The position numbers and the translations under genes were made by a program. A stretch of 64,000 nt of DNA from Monarcha castaneiventris obscurior (Eukaryota > Chordata > Aves > Passeriformes > Monarchidae), in contig JAMPIT010000890.1 in the NCBI GenBank assembly GCA_026261815.1, forward strand, positions 10,694,001 through 10,758,000, read 5' to 3'. The notes beneath the pieces were generated by a model. It was given only the letters and a program-made list of their open reading frames with translations. It made no database searches and had not been told where the DNA came from. Shown here one piece after another: positions 51,961-63,229 of this stretch. Every line of letters begins with the position of its first letter. Position 1 is the stretch's first letter.

Positions 51961-52231
51961 GAATTGTTTGGAGCATGCAGGAAGGTACTGTGTTCTCCTA
52001 GCAACCAAAGTTGTAAAATAATGTAATCATAGCCAAGATAATGTGATAAAAGATTATATGATGCTTGTATTGGGTTGCTATGGCAACTGAAATAAGCTTA
52101 AATGCGTGTATCCAGCATTTCAAACAAATAATGTAATTGTCTGCAAAATTACCTTCCTAATTAACCCCATTCAGTTTGCCATCATCTCCATTCATATATG
52201 CCTACTACGGGGCTGTTGTTAAGCCTTACTT
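51961..52231. promoter_or_regulatory. Possible regulatory element with two RFX/X-box motifs
   Basis: A near-perfect palindromic RFX site, GTTGCTATGGCAAC (52074-52087), differs from GTTGCCATGGCAAC at one base. A second X-box half-site, CCTAGCAACC (51997-52006), lies 70 bases to its left. The remaining sequence is AT-rich, non-repetitive and enhancer-like, with TAATGTAATCAT, GATAATGTGATAA and CCTAATTAACCC cores. RFX factors regulate ciliary and some neural genes. Whether this element is active cannot be told from sequence. A CR1 insertion abuts its right side. Confidence 0.4.
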
Positions 52232-53740
52232 TCATAGAATCATAGAATGGTTTGGGTTGACAGAGACCTTAAAGATCATCTAGTTCCAACCCCTTATGCC
52301 ATGGGCAGTGACACCTTTCACTAGACCAGGTTGCTCAGAGCTCCATCCAGCCTGGCTTGAACACCTCCAGGGATGAGGCAGCCACAGCTTCTCTGGGCAG
52401 CCTGTTCCAGTGCCCCACCACCCTCACAAGTAAAGAATTTTTTTCTTATACTTAATCTAAACCTACTCTCTTGTAGTTTGAATGTATTCGCCCTTGTCCT
52501 GTCACTACAGGTCCCCGTAAAAAGACCCTCTCCATCTTTATCGTGATCTGTCTAGCCTCTCACCCACCAGCACCCCCAATTCCTTCTTGGCAGGGCTCCT
52601 CTTGATCTGTTCATTCCCAGCCTGTGGTGATACCAGGGGTTGCCCTGACCCAGGCACAGCACCCTGCACTTGGCCTTGTTAAATCTCATGAGATTCCCAC
52701 TGACCCACTTCTTAAGCTTGTCCAGGTCCCTTTGGATGGCATCCCATCCTTCAGGTGTGGCAACAGCACCTCTCAGCTTGGTGTCATCTGCAGTTTTGCT
52801 GAGGGTGCACTCAATCCCCCTGTCTATGCCATTAATGAAGATATTAAATAACACTGGTCCCAATACAGACTCCTGACACTGACATCCACTGACCACTCAC
52901 AGCCATTGACCACCACCCTCTGGATGTGACCATCCAACCACTTTCATATCCATCTCTCCTGAGTACACTCATAAAATCCATCTCCCTCCAATTTAGAGAG
53001 AAAGATGTTCTGGGGCACCCTGTCAAAGGCTTTACAGAAGTCCAGATAAATGGCATCTGCAACCCTCCCCTTGTCCACTGATTCAGTCACTCCATAGAAG
53101 ACCACTGGGTTGGTCAGGCAGGACTTTCCCTTGGTGAAGTTGTACTGGCTGTCCCAAATCACCTCCCTGTTTTCCATGTGCTTTAGCATACCTCTAGAAG
53201 GATCTGTTCCATGGTCTTCCCAGGCACAGAGGTGAGGCTGACAGGCTGGTAGTTCCTAGGGTCCTCCTTTCTACCCTTTTAAAAGATTGGTACAGTGTTT
53301 CCCTTTTTCCAGTCACCTGTGACTTACTGCCATGACTTTTCAAATATCATGGAGAGTGACTTGGCAACTACATCAGCCATTCCCTCAGGACTCTGGGATG
53401 CATCCCATCAGATCCCATAGACTTAAATACATTCAGATTCCTCAGATTGCCACAAACCAAATCTTTATTTACAGTGGGAGGGACTTTGCTCCCCAGTTCC
53501 TGTCCGGCTGTCCATCCACTCGAGAGGTGTGGGAAGAGTGGTTGCCATTGAAGACTCAGGCAAAAATTTCTGGAGTACCTCAGCCTTGTCCTGATCCATC
53601 GTAACAATTTTTCCAGCATTGCTTTCTGGGGGGGAGTGGGGAGCATTACACCTTCTCTGACCATTTTCAGGGCCTTTACCCTTCCTCTGCACAGCCCTGT
53701 TTCTATTTTGTTTGCAACCTTCTTTTTTTTGATCCTGATG
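52232..53740 (-). mobile_element. CR1 LINE with partial ORF2 reverse transcriptase, frameshifted and internally deleted, minus strand
   Basis: The largest transposon in the window. The left end is an intact CR1 terminus (TCATAGAATCATAGAATGG), then the reversed 3' UTR and C-terminus. From 52552 rightwards, minus-strand frames read reverse transcriptase. 52552-52896 contains [18 protein letters not shown] and the catalytic-box region, which reads TADD where CR1 elements normally have FADD (52783-52794), followed by a DLDKLKKW helix and LGQGNP. 52944-53189 contains [20 protein letters not shown] and [12 protein letters not shown]. 53368-53664 contains NLRNLNVFKSMGSDGMHPRVL. These lie in different frames, so several frameshifts have accumulated. 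The 3' UTR/C-terminal block joins the reverse transcriptase at about 52545 without the intervening thumb and linker region, so an internal segment is missing. The right boundary is approximate. Confidence 0.95.
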
Positions 53741-56099
53741 AGGTAAAATTTGTTATTTCATCCCTGCTCATTTGAGTCAACGCCTATTTGCATTTCAGTG
53801 CATCATCTAATATGGGCTTATTTTATTTTCCTCTCTAAACAACCTTGTTGCTTAGGGAAATGTTGTCCTTTGGTGGTAGGATTTACTTAACTCCTCCCCC
53901 TCCCTGTATCTTGATGAATAACCAAAGCAGAACTTCCAAGAAGTGAAAATACCAAGCCAAAGCCCAAGTGAAGATGACCCATCATCTCAGCCATGCTGAC
54001 AGCAGCCAGGAAAAGAAAGACATCCAAGAGAGGACATACTGCAGCCTCATCCACACTGGCAGAATCTGGCATCCTCTCCTAGATTTGTTTCCCCAACCAA
54101 AATAGTAACCAATTTCTCAAGAAAAATCAATTGCCTTGCTCCAAAATTTCCAGTTCTTATCACAAGATGCACTTCTAAAAAACATTTTCCACATCTTTTG
54201 ATTCTTTCCCTTTGAGACTGCATAAAAGTCTAATTTCCATAGAGTGCCATTCTGAAATCAACCCATCTTCTGTAATAGTCCCAGTGGGCTGATGTGGGGA
54301 GATAATTGTTTTCTGGATCAGGGTTTTAGTCTGTGGTTCATTCCTGAGCTGTGATTTTTAAAGGGATTCTAAAAGATAGAATATTTAAACTGATACCTCT
54401 GTCAAAAAAAAAAAAAAAAAAAAAGTGCCCTGCAAACCCACTGGAGCTGTGCCCTCCACGGGCTGCTCCTGCTGAAGGTGCCAAGGCAGCTCAGCCGGAG
54501 GCGGCTGCGCAGGTGCAGCAGGAACAGGCCTTTCCCCCACCCCGAGCCCGGCGCAGAGGAAGGTGGCTCATGATCTTTTCCCTCTGTTCTTCCATGACCT
54601 GCCTTTCTGCTGACAGCACAACCTGCACTCCAAGTGCTTCCCCTGCACTTCTAACCTGCTAACCACTCACCCGAAGCAGCACTAATGTACCAGTGAAAGC
54701 TTTGCCACTTTCAGTACCTCAGAGGGGGAAAAAAAAACCCGTAACAAAACAAAACAGCAGTAAAGAAGGGGGAAAGAAGGAAACGGGGTTGATGAATAAC
54801 CTCAGCTGCCCCTGCAGAAGTATATCAGACAGGCACCACCTGCCTGGCCTGCGCTGTGCCCGCCTGCCAGGAGAGCCCAGCTACACCCCCAGATATAACC
54901 TGCTCTCTGTGCCCACCTTCCTGTCTGCTGGAATACTTGGGGTGAACACCCTGTGCTTCATGGGCTGGCTCCAGGCTCTTCTCCGTGTGATTGCAGTATC
55001 AGCCAAAAGCAAAGATAACCCAGCCCAGCAGGTGCTGTGTGGAAACCAGCCTTGGCAATGGGCAAAGCTTGAAAGCATCAGAGCCATTTGCCACGTAAGC
55101 CTGACATGCTGCTTGGTTTTTAGCCCTACCAGCAGGTTCATTTCTGGGCTGCAGAACATTCCCCAGAGGGCATATGCAAAAGGAGGGAAACAAACCTGAT
55201 GAAAATATACTTTATCTAGCTTTTATTCCTTTTTGCGCCACGATGAAAACAAGACAGGTAATGTCCTCTCTGTAAAGGCACAAGTAGCTCTTTGGACGTG
55301 CTAAAAATGCTTTTGTGAAACAGTAACATAAGGGCTTTTAAAATAGTATGCTCTATAACCAAATTACAGTAGCATCATGCGTAATATTCCTTAAATTTAC
55401 TGATAACTTCCCAGCTTCCAGTTCCTCTTGGGAATGGGAACTAGATTAATTTAACTTTGATCCTGCACTAAGGCCCAGGGAAATGCCTGAGTGACGTTGT
55501 GTGCATCATATGTTTCACACCAACCACACCACCCTTCTGTGCTTGCAGTTGCTACCAATTAACCCTGGGCTGCCATACCTTTCCTCCATCTGAGCACCAT
55601 CCAAAGAGCCACTCCACTGGATTCAACAGGAGCAGCCAATACATGATGGGAACTCTGAAAGACAAAAAGTGTATTGCAAGGTAGGCACTGCATCACACAG
55701 GTGCCTGTTTTGAAACCCCAAACCAGGAGCTCTAATTCCCTGAGCACATGCTGAAGGACAGCTACATACAATATGTGCAGCAGGATAGCATTTTATTATT
55801 TTATAACTTGTTCCAGTGCCTCCAAACAGTTAGGATTAGGATTCATATTTATTAGAAATTTACCTAAATGGGGATACCTGGACATGAATTTAATCCTTTC
55901 ATAGGTCTGTTTTGCAGAGAAGAAAGTACCAAAATCAGCCTATAATTTTGTTTGCTCACATATAAACACTAAAGTGAAAAAAAGGAAGAAGATCTGTTAT
56001 TTCTGCCTCTTTAGAGCTAAAAAACTTCATCTGAAACTCCAACATCTCTGAGCACTTGATAATAAGTGGTGGTATGTAAGGTGTTGGAGGAGTTTCATA
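53741..56099. other. Unique non-coding sequence with poly-A tract
   Basis: No gene is recognised. A pure A run lies at 54404-54424. The 168-codon plus-strand frame at 54693-55199 and the opposing minus frames have no family signature. 54430-54600 is GC-rich. Confidence 0.5.
54404..54424. repeat. Poly-A tract (21 bases)
   Basis: An A homopolymer. The sequence on its left is not a recognisable retrocopy. Confidence 0.9.
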
Positions 56100-56450
56100 C
56101 AAAATGCTCTTGCTTTAGCTACTTATTTCTGTGAGGCTCTTTGCGTGGCTTCATCAGAATGAGTTATGCCAGCTTTATGAGAATGGATCATTTATAAAGC
56201 TCATATAAATGATGTATTCAGAGAGCGTTTTGCGTTCCAGTTGATAAGCATTAATTGTATGCAAAAGGGCATACAGCAACTAATCACACCTCTTTCTTGT
56301 GAGGTAGTTATGGCCATTCGGGTAGGAAGCCCATAGTTCTGGACATTTCTAAGCCAGTCTTACAAGCATTTTAAGCTCTTTCTTTAAGAAATGAGCAAGG
56401 TAAAATTTGTCCAATTGTTATGAATTAATAAAAGATGCAAATCTAGCCAT
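56100..56450. promoter_or_regulatory. Possible conserved non-coding element with POU octamer
   Basis: Non-repetitive AT-rich sequence containing a perfect octamer ATGCAAAT (56435-56442), a GATAAGCATTAATTGTATGCAAAA cluster near 56243-56265 (GATA, homeodomain and near-octamer cores together) and TGAATTAATAAA. No reading frame fits. Enhancer identity is inferred from motif density only. Confidence 0.25.
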
Positions 56451-59400
56451 CTGCATGAAGAAAATGGGAAGGTAGGAAAGGCTGTTTCTAATCCAAATCC
56501 CCATGCTGACTCCCTCTGCAGCAGCGAGGAAATTATTTTCTCTGCTCTCAGCCCCAGTTTTCCCCCTCAAGCGCTAGTGCTAATTATACCTGCCTCACTG
56601 AGGTTTTGTAACAAACAGCCTGCGTGTGAAAACTACTTTGATGCAAGCAAGTGCCAAGTTTTAGTAATAAACATATGGTGAATGACATTTTGCCTGGATT
56701 TATGCACTGGAAGAGTTTATTTAAATCAGATTTGGAAACCGATAGCGAGTCGGAGAAACACTGCACCGTTTCTCAATCAATAAATAAATACTTGCTTGTA
56801 TCCTTTGCTCTGAATGCATGGCAGCCTGGCTCTGTGCCAGGCATCAGACAGACGGTGTGCTTGGATTTTTGCCCTTATCTTCATTATTTTGGAGCTCATC
56901 ATCCTCTCTTCCAATGCTTGGTTTAAGGGCAGAGGGGGAAGGTGGGAAGGTGGTGGGACTGTCCAGGGCAGTGTTCCAGCACCCGTGAGCCAGGGCAACA
57001 CCCTTACACAGGGATTTTGGCATTTTATAGCCAAAGATCATGTGGAGAGAAAGATGGATCGAATCTAGATCCAGCCATTCCTAAAACTAGGCAGAGATGG
57101 AAATACGCTTTTTAAAAACTTTCTCCAGTAACCAGGCTACTCTGGCCAAAACCACCCTAAAATAAAACCTTACCTAGCGTCTGTGATCCTGAGCTTCAAG
57201 CTACTGTACAAATTACATTAGTGCACTTAAAGACTCTTTATCTTAAAAGGGTAGCCACTGACTTGGAAAACTTACAGACTTAAATTATTTACAGTTGCCT
57301 CTTTGTCAAAGCAGGAGAATGAGGAGGAAGGGAGAAGACTGAATCCTGACAGCAGTGACCCTGTGCAAAACCACAGGCACACAGAGGTTTTCAGCAAAGA
57401 GCTCAACCCCAGAATGCTTTGTTTTAGTTGCACACCTCCTAAGAGGGGAACGGCTTTTCTTTCATTCTGCACTCTGGAAACTTGTTTTTCAAATTATTTG
57501 AGCCAGGCTGACTTCGTGGCTGCGATCTCTGCCCTACCAGGGTCCAGTTGCCTTCCATGAGGCTGGGAGTGCCCTGCCCTGGGCATGCAGCCTCCCACAA
57601 CTGCAACCCCCATGAACACTTTCCTGATGGCTTCACAGGCACACCAGGAATGCCCAGCTGAAATTGCTTTCGTTCTTTCATTAATATTTAATGCAAAATT
57701 TTCATCTTGAAGGAGAAAGACCTTTTGTTTCAGAGGCAAATCTGAAATGATTTTCATATTAAGGCTCTCAATTACTCCTTCTCAAATAAGTTTTTCCATA
57801 TGGACAATTGTATGACAAGTGGGATAGAGTGGTTTCTGCTTCCTTCAGCTGCAGCTGCTGATAATTTTTTTAGAACAGGACGGATTCCTTCACTTCAGAC
57901 CCAAATTAACTTTCTAAGATATGTGCATCTCCTTCTCCTCTCCCTCCCCACCCCAGTCTTAAATTACCAGTACCACGATTCCACTGGGGAACTGGGAAAA
58001 TGAGGGTATAAAAATGTTTAATTTTTCTAATAGTTTTAATTACCATGTATTTTTAAAACCCTGTGATTTCTCACGTCGCTGTGGGATAGCTGTTCTAATT
58101 TGAGTGGTGACAATGTACGTGGGTATGGAATTAAATTGAAATCTTCCATGGTTACTAACAGCTATTGTCACCACCCTGCACAGGATAACCCTGATGCTTT
58201 GCTCTGGGGCCTCCCTTTCCAAGGCCATTTTCCACTCTCAAGATTTAAAAGGGATCTCAGTGCCTGAACCTCACCAGTTCTAGTTAGACTCTGGAAACCA
58301 CAGTCACTTACAGATCACCCTGGGACTTGCTCATCTGGCCATGGGACTGCTCTTGATGAGAAGAGGAGAGATCAGAGTGCCTGACTGAGCCACACTGTGG
58401 GCCTTTTGGACATTTTTCTTCTGTGACTACTTCTTCGGTCCTATTATCTGAGGTTTGAGACACACAGACATGAGAGATGGGGTTTGGAGATACTCAGGAT
58501 GGGGCATGTCTTGGAGAACAGTTCTACCAGATACAGAAGGGGAAATAAGCCACCAGCAGCATTCATCACAGAGGCCCTTCTCTGGGTTTTGTAAGTCTCA
58601 GACAAGGAAGGCCTTTAGGGCAATTTGTAACTACCCAGTGTAGCAAAATTTGAAAGCCCCAGTGACTGCAGAAGGGATCTGAGGGTACCAAGGGTCTGGG
58701 TGCTAGAAGTAGAAACATCTCTCTTGAGAAAGTCATGCTGGCAAAACAGCCTTGCTCCTCACAGCCTAAAAACACTTGGAAGAATGACCAAACCACTTTC
58801 CTTCAGTAAACACAACGATCACACTGCCTTGCCTCCTTTTTCGGTCTGATCTTAACATTTATGAACGCTCCCAAGCCTACGGGAGCAATTGGGATCCTCC
58901 CAAAGCACAGACCAGGGAGTCCCACCCACAGCATGCATGAGTGTCCTGGCTTTGGGCAGGCAGCTGAGTAGCCTGTCCGTGCAAAGAAGACTAACAAGTG
59001 AAAATAAAAGCTGAACAACAACAAGAAAAGTGGCAAAACAACAGAATAAATTACTATGTAATATGAACATATTAATAAATTACAGGGATAATGATTTTTA
59101 AATTATCACTTCATAGCTGATGTATGTCTGCATTAGAGGCAGTATTTCATAATCTATATGGATTGTACTGCTTTACAGATGTTACCTTTTGTAATTCCCA
59201 TTGAAAAACTAAAACACTGATCCAGATGACACAGCTGGTTAACATAAGTATTGTATTTTCAGATTTCCAAGAAAACTGTCAGGATGACTTGAAAAAAATA
59301 TTTGGTTTATTATTTATAAGAAACGCTAGCTTTCAATGCCAGCTAATTCACTTAAGATGCTATACCAATGTGCTGGGTTCAGCTGAGCAAGGGATTTCCA

Positions 59401-62400
59401 GCTTTGCACAATTATGGCTTTGGCAGCTAATACTGCTTGCAGGAGGGGTTTTTTCCCTTTGGTTTTTGTTTGTTTGGTTTTTTTTTTCCACGCAAGTTGA
59501 CTAAATCCCTGAATTTCTTCATATGCCCTAGAATATAAATCTGCCAGTTTCAAGGCAAAGTAGTTTCATTTTAAATCACATTAATTTGCTTTTGAAGGTA
59601 AACCGATGATTATTTAACTGCTTGGAAATTCTCAGATCACACTTCTGGATGTGTGTGTGTGTGTTGTCTGTCCTGCATGTTGAGACCTGTGGGACCAGAA
59701 GATCAGTGATAGGAGAGTAGGGAAGAGAGTGGGGAAGAGATGATGGGGTTTGCAGTGCGTGTGACTGCATGGAAACTCTTCAAACCAGGTCCTGTAGTGG
59801 CACAGCTGAAGTGAGGGCAACTCAAATGGGGAAAAGCAGGCCTGGAAAGTGAGAAGTGGCATTTTTTTGTGTCAGACACTGCAGAAGGGTGAGCCTTGAG
59901 CACATTTTTAATACCTAGTGGAAGACAAGTAATTAGTAACAACATTAATGATCATAAGCATTGTTAGTTTCAGCCCTCCAAGATTTTATGATGTGGAAAG
60001 AGTAACTGTACATGTCAAAGGCTGGAGTGATTTGGACTCCTTGCTCTTCCATTGAAAAGCACAAATACTGACTTCCATTTCTCTCCTCCAACACCTTTCT
60101 TCTCTGAGAAGACAAAGGCTGATGGAGGAGCAATGATCTAATATTCCCGGTGCTCTGCCTTCTGAAGATTAAAAAAAAAAAAGAAATACCTTCATTTTCA
60201 AAAGCAGAATGAGGGGTTTTTTTTCTCTCTTCATATTTCATTCATTGCATGGCAGTGAGAAACTTCACTTTTGGCTTCACTTTGGGCTGTCAGGGCAGCA
60301 GCACGACCATCTCCAGGAGGGCTCTCGTGCAGCTCCACTGGCACCGCACCAAGGACTGGAATATGGAGAGGCTGGCACAGGGACAGAGCAGTGGTGGGAA
60401 CACTGCTCTCACAAAACAAACATGAACTGAGGGCAGCGGGTTCCCCTTCCCATGCAGATGGATGGGAAAGATGCCTTAGGGCTATGGGCTGGCAGGCATC
60501 ACGTCTCTATGTTTCCTGCAGGGAAATACACCCAAGGAAAACTTAGAGACAGTTGATGGGAAGGGTCAGCTCCATGCACCAGTGTGCCAGGATGTCCCTG
60601 GTGATTGCTGAAACACAAACTGTGGTGAAAACTTCTGGGATTAGATTAATCCCTATGCAAATCAGTTTATATACCCATTAGGAGCCATCAGGTCTCAGAG
60701 GGCATCAGAGGCACTGGGACCAGCCAGGTACCAGCTCCCAGGCTGCCTCTGGAGCTGGCATGGAGGCAGAAATGAAAATGGGCATCACCAGCACACCCCT
60801 AAGGAGCATTGCTTTTGCACAGCTCCTTGCCAAAGAAATGGACAGCTTCTACAAGAGCTACCAGGCATGGGGGAAGGTGTGTGTGGAAAAAGCTCCACTA
60901 TCCCCAGAACCCCTATGAGTGCCATGGTCCCTGACAGAGGGAAGGGAGCAGATGCTGTCCCACAGGAAGTGCCTCAGGAACGCATGTTCTCCCCTCATCC
61001 ACCAGCCACTTGTGCCAATGCGACCTCATGCAAATCAACCAAAAGTCCCCTAACCCCCCCAAATCCTGAAACAAAACAAAAGAACCCTACCCAAGGAGGA
61101 AAAACCCTACTGACTGCTGACCACTGCAGAACTGCTCTGAATTATGCCAAGGTGATGGGCTCAAGGAGATGATGTCCAGAGAGCTCAGCCAAACTTGCAA
61201 GGCAGAGCATTGGACAGGGGAAACACTCACCACCCCCATTTTGAGAAGAGTTTTCCTGATTTTTTTTGCTGGGCTGAGGCAGCCTGCTGAGGGACCTGCA
61301 GCCAGAAAGAAAAGTGAATAAAAACAGTCACGGATGACTTGCTGCAGGGAGCCTAAACTGACTGAATTGTGGATCTGACAAGGTGCCAGAAAGCTTTATT
61401 AATTAATTGACTGGCAGTGGGAACCATGTGGGCAGCAGCAGCCACTGCCTGCATCCACTGACAGCTCCCTCTTGCCAGCCCCACCAGCTAAGACACCAGG
61501 AGTTTGTGGGGAGGAAGCAAAAGGAGCATCCTGGGGATGCATGTGTCCATGACTGCTCCCTCCCTCACTCCTCGTGCTCCTGTTACCAAGGCTAGAGTTC
61601 TTGCGTAGAGGCAGCTCAGGTGCCTTCACATTGGTTTTTAATGAAGAATGCAACTGTGCAGTCCAGCAGCACATGGATGCAAAGAGAGCCTGGAAGTTTA
61701 AGCGTAAGCTCTTGAGACACGCCTGCCATAAAAGCAAACCCTGCCAGTCCAGGCAGTGTGCAGCCCATGGTGCTTCCCTGGGCATCACAGCAGCAGCCAC
61801 CTGTCCCACCCTGCAACCAGCAACTGCCCCAAAAAGCTCCTTCTGCCCCTGGGGCTGATGCACCACCCTGGCCATGCAGCTGTCCCCAGACAAGACCCCT
61901 GACACCGACACATTTTATTCTGTCTCAGCAGTGCAAATGACAGAGACCAAATGCTGCCACCAGTCCAACCCTGAGCCAGCCAGACTCCCAACAAATTGTT
62001 ACCAGTAACTCACAATCTCCCTGGAACCCACTGTGGGCTTTGCAAACAGTGGGCCCCATATTCACAGATTATGATGATGGGACTTTTAATTAATTTATTT
62101 ATTTCTCTTCACCTCCTTCCCCTGCATCCAAACAGCCCTGGGTTGTAATTAGCAGTGTGCTGCTTTCCCACTGCTTTCCCAAAAGTACAGAGAAAAACCA
62201 GAACATGGTGGGTAGGGAAACACAAGCGGGATTAATACCAACATAAATCATTCTGAAGGTGTAGGACCAGGAACAACTTTATTTTTCACATTTCACTCAG
62301 TATTTAAAAAGTACAACCACCTCCAACCTCCAAAAGACACCTCCTCGCCTCCATGGTGAAATGGAAATGAGGGTGATGTGTGATTCCCATCCTCCAGGCT

Positions 62401-63229
62401 CCCTCCCTGGTTCACACCAAATTCTTCTCTGCCCCGTTAGAGGCTACAAGCTACAGCTCAGCCCCAGCCCCATGTGCCCCACACTTGGCCAAGTGCCTTG
62501 GACCAACCTGGAGACCAGACCCAGCAGAGAAGCCACCAGTCCTGTACTGGGGCACCTGCCGAGGGTGGTTGTCCCCGACAGCCTTCACACCATCTGAGTA
62601 ATTCCTGTTGCTGACCTCTCTTTATGGATACATGTTTTTCATCCGCAAAACTGCTGTGCCTGGCTTCCCTTTCCTCTCTCTGCTTTTCTAGCAAGCAGCT
62701 GCCCATTGCAGGGCTGCCTCACAGTCTTCTTCCCTCCCTCTCTGCCTTTGCTTCTCAGTTTGTTATGTATCAGCTGCAATGGCTTCTGGAAGTTTTGCAG
62801 CATCAGATTTCTCACTCCTTGCCCTTTTTCTCCCAATGCCTCATACCTCAAGAATGAGCTATTTGTCATTTTTCAGGAAATCTGTCTTAGGAAGGTTTTG
62901 GCTGCTTCAAGAAGCTGGGAAGCTCTGGGAGACAGCTCAAGCAGGAGCTGTAACCTCTGATGTATTCCCTTCTCCTCCTTCACACACAGCGAGGCATAGG
63001 GGATCCTCACCTTGCACCTCTTCCCCATATGCCCCAGCTCCATCTCATCCCACGTGCATCTCCCACAGCCTGCAGAGATGAGCGTGTGGCTCCTGCTGGG
63101 CTGCCTTGCTGGCTCCAAAACCTGAGGGGAGCTTTTTTGTCAGTGGGGGCTGGAGCCCTGTATCCTGCCCCACACTGTGGGGAGCCTTGCACTGAGATCT
63201 CTCGGGAGGGAAGCCCAGAAGCTGTCGCA
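56451..63229. other. Unique non-coding sequence, no gene recognised
   Basis: About 6.8 kb without a recognised gene or transposon. Contains (TG)7 at 59650-59663, a short A-run near 60170 and AT-rich blocks. Open frames up to 170 codons (61399-61911, minus) are matched by overlapping plus-strand frames and carry no family signature. GC content rises from about 61.4 kb to the right edge. Confidence 0.5.
59650..59663. repeat. (TG)7 dinucleotide repeat
   Basis: Seven perfect TG units within AT-rich DNA. Confidence 0.9.

Noticed and set aside
54430..54680. LIM-domain-like NLHSKCFPC segment in the plus strand, following GC-rich sequence
   Set aside because: Only one CxxC-like pair, an in-frame stop just upstream, and no second zinc-binding half; too little for a LIM exon or pseudogene.
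61399..61911. 170-codon minus-strand open frame
   Set aside because: Overlapped by several plus-strand frames, no recognised motif, composition like surrounding GC-rich DNA.
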